Translations under genes and position numbers: made by a program
NCBI GenBank assembly: GCA_015055865.1
Contig: SVHK01000008.1
Coordinates: forward strand, 1-50,823
Direction of reading: 5' to 3'
Length of the DNA stretch: 50,823 bases
Origin: Clostridiales bacterium
GTDB lineage: Bacteria > Bacillota > Clostridia > Christensenellales > Borkfalkiaceae
In this document: positions 40,437-48,324 of the stretch, piece after piece
Layout: the number at the start of each line of letters is the position of its first letter
Numbering within the stretch: the stretch's first letter is position 1
Notes under the pieces: generated by a model
The model's database searches: none
The model's input: only the letters and a program-made list of their open reading frames with translations
Told to the model about the DNA's origin: nothing

Positions 40437-42691
40437 TACGCCTCAAGCTCCTTTTTCTCGCCCATCGCCGGCGTTGCGTCGTTCGACGCGTTCTCAATCA
40501 TACCCATATAGAAGTTTTCAAGTTGAATGCCTTGTTCTTCAAGTTCTTTAACGCTTCTTTCGCAAAGAATATGTCCCTTTTTAATAATCGCGATTCTATC
40601 GCAAATTCTTTCCACTACGTCGATGATATGGCTAGAGAAGAATACGATATTCCCAGCCTGCGCGTGCGCTTTCATCGCTTCTTTGACTTGGAAGATACTT
40701 TCAGGGTCAAGACCGGTCAACGGCTCGTCGAGAATCCAAAGCTTAGGATTATGCACGAGCGCCGACATAATGGTAATTTTTTGTTTCATACCGTGCGAAT
40801 AGGTCTTAATCGGATTATCGAACGAACCCTGCAAACAAAATCTTTCAACGAACTCTTCAATACGAGCTTCTCTGTCTTCCTTACTTACGTTGTAAAGGTC
40901 GGCGATATAGTTCACGTATTCGCGACCGGTAAGGTTTTCGTAGAGCGCGTAATGGTCGGGAACGAACCCCGTTTGCATCTTCGCGCCTACGGGTTGCTTG
41001 TCCACGTCGTAACCGCATACTTCGATGCTTCCCGAAGTAATCGGTTGAATCCCTACGATACTTTTAATTATCGTACTTTTCCCCGCGCCGTTCGGGCCAA
41101 GGAAACCGAAAATTTGTCCGCCTTCAATTTCAAGGTTAGCGTCGTGCACTGCGTACACGTCGCTCGTAGAGTATTTTTTTGTAAAGTTTCTTAAAATAAG
41201 TTTGTTTGTTCCTTCCATATTGAGTGGCTCCGATGTATTTCTTCCTGCAAGCGCGACTTCCAATGCAAGTCTATCCGCTTTAATTTTCTTGTTTCTTATA
41301 TAAATATCAACGTACAAATCCTCGACCGTAAACGCGAGTTCGTACAAGAACCACATTGCGAACGACAAGGCGACGTACACCAAAAAATACAAACTTTGAT
41401 ACAACGGATAAAGCACCATCGTTTGCCCGTTCTTAAGCGGAATTTCCGCAACGACGAGCCGTAAATCAAGCGCCCATTGTCCAAGCTTATCCGCGATGAA
41501 ATCGCTATTGATAAAGAAGAAGTCAACCACTTTGTCTTCCGTCGTAAGGTACGCGTTTAAGAACAACACAAGCGCGTAATATAAGGCGAACGCAATCAAC
41601 GAATAAACGAACAACTTCATTTTCGGACGAGAATACAATTTTAACCCAACGCAAACGAACGGCATAAAGAACGCACAATAATGGTTTATCCAAAACTCCA
41701 TCGTCCGTACGCTAAACGCGGTCGTATCCGCAGCCGTATTCGGCATCGCCATAGCGAGAAACGCGCCGAGCACGTTGATAAACAACGTAAAGTAGAAGAC
41801 TTTATCGAGTTTAAACATCAAGCAAATAGGCACGATATACATTGCGGTATTACAAAGATGCAACGGCCACGCGCTCAAATCGATAAAGGTCGAAAACTCG
41901 TAACGGAAACTGTAAGTAATCATCGTCGCGATACTCAAATACAACAACGCGTACCGTTTATGTTCGTAGTCTTGTTTATGCAACGCAAAAATGATAAAAG
42001 CAGGAACGACGAACGCGCCGTAGAGCATCACGCGATGCGAAAACGTTAAGTCTTTCAAAAGCACGGTCGCAGGCCCCGCCCCGAACAACGCTTGCAAAGT
42101 AAATACGGGAATACTCGCCACTATCATACCCAAAAGCACGAAAAGGAATTTCGGGAACAATTTTTCGTATTTAGTCTTAAACTCCTTCACCCAAGTCAAA
42201 ATACAAATCGCAAGCGATAACCCAATTTCAACGGCGAAGAAAATCCCCTGCATTTCAAACCCGCTACCGAGCGCGTCTGCCCCACCCATCGCGATAATAA
42301 GCGTATTGACTGCAATAAAATCGACGATATACACGGGTAACGCGAAAAACTTGACGAGCGGAGTCAAAATTCTAATTTTGTTTTTAAAGAACGGATACGT
42401 CGTTAAAAGCGTATGCGCCGTAAAAGTCAACCAAAGGAAGATAACCGAAAAAGCGACTTGAAGTTGCCCGTCCCGCCCAAAGGGAGAATTAACGTTCAGC
42501 CCAATCGTTTCCGTCAAAACGATTTTACCGCTAAAAAGTCTTAACCCCAACATCAAAGAAAGGACGAGCGACGCCCCCTTGAATATCCAAGATTTTTTCT
42601 TTTCGTCCACTTTGACGAATTTATCCGCCAAAAGCAGTCCTATGGTAAAGAGTACGACGGAAATCGTCGCGAATAAATAATAACTAAACAT
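40436..42691 (-). CDS. Fusion: YwaF/TMEM164-like membrane domain plus ABC ATPase
   Basis: Residues 1 to about 460 form a membrane domain of about 12 helices, of which the part around 250-360 matches the YwaF (TIGR02206) and TMEM164 family: WPLHLCN with Cys280, then NHYCAFF with His337, 57 residues apart. Residues from about 495 to 740 are an ABC ATPase with Walker A GPNGAGKST near 531-539, signature YSHGMKQK (a variant) and Walker B LWILDEPLTGLDPES. A linker of about 35 charged residues separates the parts. TMEM164-type proteins are proposed Cys/His acyltransferases, so this exporter may act on an acyl lipid. It is the first gene of the operon, after a consensus promoter. The AAGGA site lies rather far from the ATG, so the start is a little uncertain. 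Confidence 0.88.
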   Translation of the reverse strand: MFSYYLFATISVVLFTIGLLLADKFVKVDEKKKSWIFKGASLVLSLMLGLRLFSGKIVLTETIGLNVNSPFGRDGQLQVAFSVIFLWLTFTAHTLLTTYPFFKNKIRILTPLVKFFALPVYIVDFIAVNTLIIAMGGADALGSGFEMQGIFFAVEIGLSLAICILTWVKEFKTKYEKLFPKFLFVLLGMIVASIPVFTLQALFGAGPATVLLKDLTFSHRVMLYGAFVVPAFIIFALHKQDYEHKRYALLYLSIATMITYSFRYEFSTFIDLSAWPLHLCNTAMYIVPICLMFKLDKVFYFTLFINVLGAFLAMAMPNTAADTTAFSVRTMEFWINHYCAFFMPFVCVGLKLYSRPKMKLFVYSLIAFALYYALVLFLNAYLTTEDKVVDFFFINSDFIADKLGQWALDLRLVVAEIPLKNGQTMVLYPLYQSLYFLVYVALSFAMWFLYELAFTVEDLYVDIYIRNKKIKADRLALEVALAGRNTSEPLNMEGTNKLILRNFTKKYSTSDVYAVHDANLEIEGGQIFGFLGPNGAGKSTIIKSIVGIQPITSGSIEVCGYDVDKQPVGAKMQTGFVPDHYALYENLTGREYVNYIADLYNVSKEDREARIEEFVERFCLQGSFDNPIKTYSHGMKQKITIMSALVHNPKLWILDEPLTGLDPESIFQVKEAMKAHAQAGNIVFFSSHIIDVVERICDRIAIIKKGHILCERSVKELEEQGIQLENFYMGMIENASNDATPAMGEKKELEA

Positions 42692-42737
42692 AAGTCACTT
42701 CGTTTCCAATTTATTCCTTTGAATTTCTTACATTATT

Positions 42738-42766
42738 ATTTTACACTAATATTGTCAAGTTGTCAA
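42738..42766 (-). promoter_or_regulatory. Promoter of the exporter operon
   Basis: TTGACA (42766-42761), a 17-base spacer and TAAAAT (42743-42738) on the minus strand. Confidence 0.75.
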
Positions 42767-42838
42767 ACGAAAATTGTAATAAGTTTATATGACATTTATC
42801 ATAAAATCATTGATTTTAAGCGCTTTTTAGCGCTCAAA

Positions 42839-42874
42839 CAAAAACGGACGACAAAATCCCGTTCGCCGTCCGTC
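42839..42874 (-). terminator. Terminator of the RluA gene
   Basis: ACGGACG pairs with CGTCCGT on the minus strand, followed by TTTTTG. A second hairpin AGCGCT-AAAA-AGCGCT lies just after. Confidence 0.8.
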
Positions 42875-42885
42875 TAAATGGTTAT

Positions 42886-43851
42886 TTAAAATATTTTCCA
42901 AAACTCGTTTGGAACGCTCGCGCTAATGGTAATCAGTTCTTTCGTGAACGGGTGCAAAAACACGAGTTTAGACGCGTGCAACCCTAATCTCGAAAGCGGA
43001 TTTTTGGTAAACCCGTACTTTTCATCGCCGACAATCGAGTGTCCGAGCGCTTTCAACTGTACGCGGATTTGGTTTTTTCTACCCGTTTGGATATTGAGAG
43101 CAAGCAACGAAAGCCCGTCCTTTTCCCTAACCACACGGTAATCGGTAACCGCCTTTTGCCCCGACGGGTCTTGCGTAACGAAAACCAAATTGTTCTTATT
43201 CTCTTTCAAATAGTTGACGAGCCGATTTTCCTTTTTCTCAAAAATCCCTTCAGCGATTGCAAAATACTCTCTTTCGCTTACGTACTCGTTCCATTTGAGC
43301 TTTAACGCCGAATACACTTTCGGGTTCTTTGCAAACACCAAAACCCCCGACGTTTCCTTATCGATTCTGTGCAAAATAAACGGTCTTGCGTTCTTGTCTT
43401 TGCTTTGTAAATACTTCAAAACTTTCCCAAACGCGCAATTTCTGTCTTTATCGCTTTCCACCGACAACAATCCAACCGGTTTATCCACGGCGACGAAATC
43501 GTCGTCTTCGTAGATAATTTTCAAATCCATTCTATACGGTCTAACCGCCGACTTTTTCGTATTTCGAACGAGTTTGTCTTTCATCGGCGTTTTGGAAATT
43601 TTCACTTCGTCGTCCTTTGCAAGCGCGAAATCGTATTGCGAAATCACGCTCCCGTTTACGAGTACCTGCCCGTTCGTCAAAAGCGACTTCACGTTGTTAC
43701 GCGAAGTGTTGCATTTACGGAGCAAAAATTCGAGCAATTCGTCGCTCCGATTCACTTTATACGAAGCGGTATAAATTATTCTCTCGTCCTTTTCGTTTCG
43801 CACCTGCCCACGTCGTTCTCTATTATTCTCTCGTCCCGTTCTTCTTTCCAT
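42886..43851 (-). CDS. RluA-family pseudouridine synthase
   Basis: The enzyme changes uridine to pseudouridine in rRNA or tRNA. Residues about 30-85 are an S4 RNA-binding domain (LLRKCNTSRNNVKSLLTNGQVLVNG). The catalytic domain has HRIDKETSGV near 160-169 with the catalytic Asp, and QTGRKNQIRVQLKALGHSIVGDEKYG near the end. AAAGGATTT lies before the ATG. Its own promoter lies between it and the phage genes, so it is a host gene next to the phage remnant. The exact RNA site is not clear from sequence. Confidence 0.93.
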   Translation of the reverse strand: MERRTGRENNRERRGQVRNEKDERIIYTASYKVNRSDELLEFLLRKCNTSRNNVKSLLTNGQVLVNGSVISQYDFALAKDDEVKISKTPMKDKLVRNTKKSAVRPYRMDLKIIYEDDDFVAVDKPVGLLSVESDKDRNCAFGKVLKYLQSKDKNARPFILHRIDKETSGVLVFAKNPKVYSALKLKWNEYVSEREYFAIAEGIFEKKENRLVNYLKENKNNLVFVTQDPSGQKAVTDYRVVREKDGLSLLALNIQTGRKNQIRVQLKALGHSIVGDEKYGFTKNPLSRLGLHASKLVFLHPFTKELITISASVPNEFWKIF

Positions 43852-43892
43852 TGCGTTTAAATCCTTTCGTTTGAGCTATCGCTCGCTTTTAA

Positions 43893-43921
43893 ATTATAGC
43901 ACTTCTTTGACAAAAACGCAA
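43893..43921 (-). promoter_or_regulatory. Promoter of the RluA gene
   Basis: TTGCGT (43921-43916), a 17-base spacer and TATAAT (43898-43893) on the minus strand. Confidence 0.7.
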
Positions 43922-43940
43922 TAAAAAGAAACCCCTTTCT

Positions 43941-44423
43941 TTAATTTTCAATCTTATCTAAAAAATAATCGTATAAACTTGCGTAATACTCGCCCAAATA
44001 AGACGGCGCGACGGTATCTTGTTTAAAGGCGTCCATTCGCGCCGTGGGATTGGAATAAGTCGCGAGATAATAATCTCTTACCACCATAAACCGTTCCGAA
44101 TAACTTAAAGCGTAATCAACGACGTAAGGATGTCCAACGGGCGTTTCCACTTTTAAAGAAAACCTTAAGTAGAATAGCAATCTTTCTTTAATCGCGTTCA
44201 ACTCCGCTTGATATTCGCCGTCCCACTGCGCACATAAGGAGTCGTAAATATTCGACCTAAAAATCCCGTTTTTCAGTAATCTAAACTTTTCCTTCCGCTT
44301 CTTTTCATTGAGCGACGAAAGCAATTTATCCTTCTTCGTTTGCGCGCTCATTACTTCTTGGAGTTGTTCTTCGTTTAACGCCGAGTACTGCGCGTCCGTA
44401 AACTCAATAACGTCTATCGTCAT
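43941..44423 (-). CDS. Phage-module protein, unknown (last gene)
   Basis: A 160-residue soluble protein, mostly helical (KKDKLLSSLNEKKRKEKFRLL; EYQAELNAIKERLLFYLRF) with aromatic-rich end. It overlaps the neck-like gene by 4 bases (ATGA), so it belongs to the head module. No family is recognised. In phages of this gene order this place holds a neck or internal protein, but that is only positional. It is the last gene before the host RluA gene; no tail gene follows. Confidence 0.7.
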   Translation of the reverse strand: MTIDVIEFTDAQYSALNEEQLQEVMSAQTKKDKLLSSLNEKKRKEKFRLLKNGIFRSNIYDSLCAQWDGEYQAELNAIKERLLFYLRFSLKVETPVGHPYVVDYALSYSERFMVVRDYYLATYSNPTARMDAFKQDTVAPSYLGEYYASLYDYFLDKIEN

Positions 44424-45820
44424 TTTCTACCACCCCCGATTTTCTCCAAATCCACCGTCAGTCGTTCTATTACGCACCCCTTCGACAACTCTATTTTAAG
44501 CGAAAAAAGGTCGCCTTTTAATCCGACCGCCAGCGTCTGTTTGCCGGCAAGCGAATAGCTCAATTTCTTTTCGCCGTTTCTACCCTTTACGGTAAGCGTG
44601 CACTCTCCTTGCCCACAAAGTTGCAAGGAGCGCAAAAACTTCTCACCCAAAACGGAAAAATCGGTAGACTCGCATTGAAAGAGAGATTTTTCCCCGACGG
44701 GCAAATCCCCGTTTACGTCCAAATTCGAAAAATACCCGTTTTTTGTAGCAAGTACTTTCCCGTACCAATTCCCAAGCCCGTGCATTGCGAAAATCTCACC
44801 GAAATTCCCCTTATCTTCCAAATCCACGAACACCGTCCGGCGCACGGATTTCTCGTCCAAGAACGTCAAATAATATCGCCCAAATCCGTACCCTGCCCTG
44901 CAGTAATCCATATTCGACAACCATTTAATACGCAAGCCTTCCGCGTAGCGTTGAACCCTAACGCCGTCCAAAACGAAAATCCCGTCCTCCGCAAGGAAGG
45001 CGATTTTATTTAAGCAAACGCATACGGAATTTGCGACAATCGGACCGCCTTTATAAAACATTTCTTCCACGATAAAATCGCGACCCGCTCCGCCGAGCGA
45101 TAACTTATACACCCCACGCTCTAAAAAAACGTACGCCGCTTCGCCAACCGTAACCATTTGCAAAATATCGCCACGGTCGGAAACGATTCTAATTTCCCCA
45201 CCCTCGTCGATACTATCGTCAAAATTTTTATAATCGGTCGGCGCGCTATATTTTAACGTATTACCGTAACAAATAAACAATCTTTCGTTAAAAAAGCAAG
45301 CGTCCGTTACTTTTTGTTCTATCCAAAGCGATTTCGTCGCTTTAATCGGGTCGTAAGTATAAATCGCGTCGTTATAACAAAGCAGTAATTTTTCATCGCC
45401 CGTCTTTGAATATACCCTAACGGCGCGTTTAAATTTAATCGCCGTAGCCATCAATTTCAAACCAGGCGTACCGTTCATCTCGTCGTAAATATAAAACCGA
45501 TTATTTCCCATCACGACGCCCACGCAGTCTTTTCGTTCCCCCGAATTATCATATTCGAACACGAACAAATCTTTCGCGTCGCCGTACTCCGCGGGAAACA
45601 AAGGAATATCCAACGCCTCGTTTTTTAATTTATAGCGCGTCAACCCAACGCAACCGCGTAAATTTCTCTTAGCAAAATCACAATTCTTACTCGCCGTAGC
45701 CACCAACGCGCCCGAACCGTTTTCCCCCGACCCTACGGCGCAAAACCGATTATAAACTATCCGTTTCGCCGTTTGTTTCGGAATACGATTTTGCTTTTTT
45801 AAAAAACCTAAAACTCCCAT
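44420..45820 (-). CDS. Phage neck-like beta-propeller protein
   Basis: A 466-residue protein of repeated beta-strand units (FVFEYDNSGERKDCVGVV; DAIYTYDPIKATKSLW; AYVFLERGVYKLSL; GIFVLDGVRVQRY), each about 40-50 residues, suggesting a propeller. In P22-type phages the 472-residue gp10 head-closure protein has that fold and place. The start is at ATG 45820, overlapping the upstream stop as TAATG; a GTG nine bases earlier is also in frame. Cysteine content is high for a virion protein (several CxCL and C-rich loops). Assignment by fold and place, not by sequence match. Confidence 0.65.
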   Translation of the reverse strand: MGVLGFLKKQNRIPKQTAKRIVYNRFCAVGSGENGSGALVATASKNCDFAKRNLRGCVGLTRYKLKNEALDIPLFPAEYGDAKDLFVFEYDNSGERKDCVGVVMGNNRFYIYDEMNGTPGLKLMATAIKFKRAVRVYSKTGDEKLLLCYNDAIYTYDPIKATKSLWIEQKVTDACFFNERLFICYGNTLKYSAPTDYKNFDDSIDEGGEIRIVSDRGDILQMVTVGEAAYVFLERGVYKLSLGGAGRDFIVEEMFYKGGPIVANSVCVCLNKIAFLAEDGIFVLDGVRVQRYAEGLRIKWLSNMDYCRAGYGFGRYYLTFLDEKSVRRTVFVDLEDKGNFGEIFAMHGLGNWYGKVLATKNGYFSNLDVNGDLPVGEKSLFQCESTDFSVLGEKFLRSLQLCGQGECTLTVKGRNGEKKLSYSLAGKQTLAVGLKGDLFSLKIELSKGCVIERLTVDLEKIGGGRK

Positions 45821-46371
45821 TACACCCACCGTCTTGAACGCATTATTTTCGCTGGACGTATAGAATACACGCTCGCCAACGCATCCTTATATTTTTTATT
45901 CCAAGCCTCGCCTTCTTCGTACAAACCAACGGAAAAACAATACTCCGCCGCCACGCCGTAAGAAACCAACCTCAACGACACCGAAAGATTAAACTCGGCT
46001 ACGTCCGACAAAGCCTTTTCGATTGGCGTATACGTATATTTTATCGTAATTTCCCCCGATTGCGTTTGCAAAAAATCAGGAAAGAGCTTGTATTTTAAGT
46101 TTTCTTCGTTTGCGTTTTTTACGCTCAAAACACGAACGGCAGCTCTGCTCAAAGCAGAATATTCCACTTTCCCCGTTTCAGAAACGAGATTATCCTCCGC
46201 TACGAGCGGTAAATAATCCAACGCCACTTCGTTTTGAATAAAGTTGAAACACCGTAGCAAAGCGGTTGTTTCCGCGCCCCCTTGCGTCCTATCGCCGTCC
46301 AAATAATTTTTTACACATTCCCCAACGCCGACCATATCCGCCACCGTCGTAATCACGTCTTTAACCGTCAT
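45820..46371 (-). CDS. Phage head-to-neck connector-like protein (gp4-like)
   Basis: A 183-residue protein. It opens MTVKDVITTVADMVGVGE and has an alpha-helical body with IRPAKIMRSRRWV at the end. Length and position between capsid and propeller protein agree with the P22 gp4 tail-accessory factor, which is 166 residues, and with other connector adaptors. No motif proves it. GGGGGAT lies before the start. A terminator lies between this gene and the upstream capsid gene. Confidence 0.6.
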   Translation of the reverse strand: MTVKDVITTVADMVGVGECVKNYLDGDRTQGGAETTALLRCFNFIQNEVALDYLPLVAEDNLVSETGKVEYSALSRAAVRVLSVKNANEENLKYKLFPDFLQTQSGEITIKYTYTPIEKALSDVAEFNLSVSLRLVSYGVAAEYCFSVGLYEEGEAWNKKYKDALASVYSIRPAKIMRSRRWV

Positions 46372-46386
46372 TTCTTATCCCCCATT

Positions 46387-46419
46387 AAAAAATATTGGGG
46401 CGACGCTTTCCGTCGCCCC
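46387..46419 (-). terminator. Terminator after the major capsid gene
   Basis: GGGGCGACG and CGTCGCCCC form a perfect 9-bp stem with a 5-base loop, followed on the transcribed strand by AATATTTTTT. Partial termination would make capsid mRNA more abundant than neck mRNA. Confidence 0.8.
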
Positions 46420-46425
46420 CGTCTT

Positions 46426-47598
46426 TTAAATCTCGGTAATACCGGAAAGCATACCTTGCCCTTGCGGTCTATCGCACATAAGGTCGGCGTATTTTACGAG
46501 CGTAGCTCTCCAAATCGCCTTACCAGGTACTTGTTTAAGCACGTGCCCGCCTTCGTCTTCAAGCCATTCCCAATCGCAAAGTTGATGAATCTTGAAATCT
46601 TTGGTATTAAGCAAGTACATCGTACCTTCCGGACAGAATCTATCCGCAACGATAGGAATACCGTTATAAGAAAGCGCGGTAAACCCGCCGTTTAAAGCCA
46701 TCGTATCGACGCTATGTTGATATTTCTTGAATTTTTCCGCAATCGCGCGACGTACCCCCAAAGAACAAACGATAAAGTTCGTCTTATCCCCCGTTCTCAT
46801 TTCAAGCTCGTCTAACGCCGTTTGTAAAATATTCTCCGTCAATTCCCCGACTTCGTTCTTCACGTAAGGCGCAAGCCAAGGATTAGCGCTCTTAGACAAG
46901 CCGTAAAGCGTACCCGAAGAAAAGAGATGTTTTAACCCCGTCAATTCATAATTCTTCGAACCGGCAACGTAAACGGTATAATTCGCGCCCACCGCGTTGG
47001 TATTAATCGAACTACCATCAATTGTAATGGTTTTTTCTACCGTGTTTACGTTAATAATTCTTCTACCGCTAAGCGACTCAATGCGCACGTCGTCAACGTT
47101 ATGCATATCAACTTCCATACCAAGCACGGCGGATTGCACTTCAGTAAGCTTATAAGTATTGCTACCCAACGACTCAACCACTTTACCAATTCTCGCGCTA
47201 CCGTCGCCGAAAAGCATACGCCCCATCGTAATCGACGCGCTCTTAATAAGTGAATCCATCTCGTTATTCAAAAGGTTGACGAACGCGCCTTCGCTATTTT
47301 TAGACGCTCTCAACGCCTTGTCGGTAATTTCAATCGTACCGTACAAATTCTTTAAGGTAGAAGTAAATATCGCGAATTTCGTCGCGCCGGATTTCGGCAA
47401 ATCCGCCGTTTCGGTATTCGCGCCGATGCCGTTACTCATACCTATCTTAATCGCTTTCTTAACTTCTTTACCAACGACGTCCATCGTCGTATTTTCAATT
47501 TGCGCCAACAAAGGATTGGCTTGCATATTCAACGTTTCAACCACCGCGTCAAGATAAAAAGTTTTTAAGGCTTTATCAGCCGTATCCATAGTTACCAT
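46426..47598 (-). CDS. Phage major capsid protein (HK97-like)
   Basis: A 390-residue protein with the layout of a HK97-fold shell protein. The N-terminal arm (DTADKALKTFYLDAVVETLN) is followed by an E-loop-like part (GANTETADLPKSGATKFAI), then a long helix with LLNNEMDSLIKSASITMGRM, and a C-terminal axial domain (NFIVCSLGVRRAIAEKFKKY, YNGIPIVADRFCPEGTMYLLNT). AAGGAG precedes the ATG by 10 bases. It follows the scaffold gene, as usual. Confidence 0.85.
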   Translation of the reverse strand: MVTMDTADKALKTFYLDAVVETLNMQANPLLAQIENTTMDVVGKEVKKAIKIGMSNGIGANTETADLPKSGATKFAIFTSTLKNLYGTIEITDKALRASKNSEGAFVNLLNNEMDSLIKSASITMGRMLFGDGSARIGKVVESLGSNTYKLTEVQSAVLGMEVDMHNVDDVRIESLSGRRIINVNTVEKTITIDGSSINTNAVGANYTVYVAGSKNYELTGLKHLFSSGTLYGLSKSANPWLAPYVKNEVGELTENILQTALDELEMRTGDKTNFIVCSLGVRRAIAEKFKKYQHSVDTMALNGGFTALSYNGIPIVADRFCPEGTMYLLNTKDFKIHQLCDWEWLEDEGGHVLKQVPGKAIWRATLVKYADLMCDRPQGQGMLSGITEI

Positions 47599-47646
47599 AA
47601 ATAAAATTCTCCTTAATTTTTAAAATAGCTACGCGCAAGCAAAAAC

Positions 47647-48315
47647 TCAACTTTGCGCCTTTTCCGATTTGAAATACCGTAACGCCATATCCCCTGCCTG
47701 AGACACGGAAGTTGCCTTAACGCTAGGAGAAGCAATCGTCCCTTGCCCACCCCTGATAAGCGGTGCGCCCGATTTTTTCAAAGACTCGAAATAATCCCCG
47801 ATAATTTTCAAACGAATATCTTCGTTTTTGCTCGCGCGTTGATAGATTTCCTCATCGGAAACCTTTTGCGCAACGCTTTCATTCGCGGAAGTTTTAGCGA
47901 ACTTTTCAAAAGTTTCCGCCCCGTCCAACGAAAACTTTTCTTCGCTCTCCCCTACGCTTTCTTTCTCAACCGTACCGTCCCCGTAATTCGTTAAATACGC
48001 GGGTTCGACGCTCGGTTTTTCTTCCTTGGAACGAGCGTCGCTCTCAACGGAGCAAGAATCTTCTTCCTTACCTCCGCCGTTTTCAAACTTTTCCGCCTGC
48101 AATTTCGCAAACTCCCGTTCCAACGCCTTGAGCCGTTGACTGCGTCTCGTAAACTCCGCTTCCAACGCCCCGTAGGCTTGAGAAAGGGCGTTTTCGTCCT
48201 TAAACTTTTTCAAAACCGCCGAGCCTTTTCCGTCCTTAGCGTTTTCCATTCCGCTCATCGTTTCCTCTCGCTCCGTTTTTACTTGTTCTTCTACCAAAAC
48301 GTTATCCTTTTCCAT
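47647..48315 (-). CDS. Phage scaffold protein
   Basis: A 222-residue, highly charged and low-complexity protein. The start is acidic, a coiled coil follows (about 45-75: LEAEFTRRSQRLKALEREFA), then an acidic middle and a basic end. No cysteines or hydrophobic core beyond helices. Position between portal and capsid is that of scaffolds. AAGGAG precedes the start. Family assignment rests on place and composition. Confidence 0.7.
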   Translation of the reverse strand: MEKDNVLVEEQVKTEREETMSGMENAKDGKGSAVLKKFKDENALSQAYGALEAEFTRRSQRLKALEREFAKLQAEKFENGGGKEEDSCSVESDARSKEEKPSVEPAYLTNYGDGTVEKESVGESEEKFSLDGAETFEKFAKTSANESVAQKVSDEEIYQRASKNEDIRLKIIGDYFESLKKSGAPLIRGGQGTIASPSVKATSVSQAGDMALRYFKSEKAQS

Positions 48316-48324
48316 AATCTCTCC

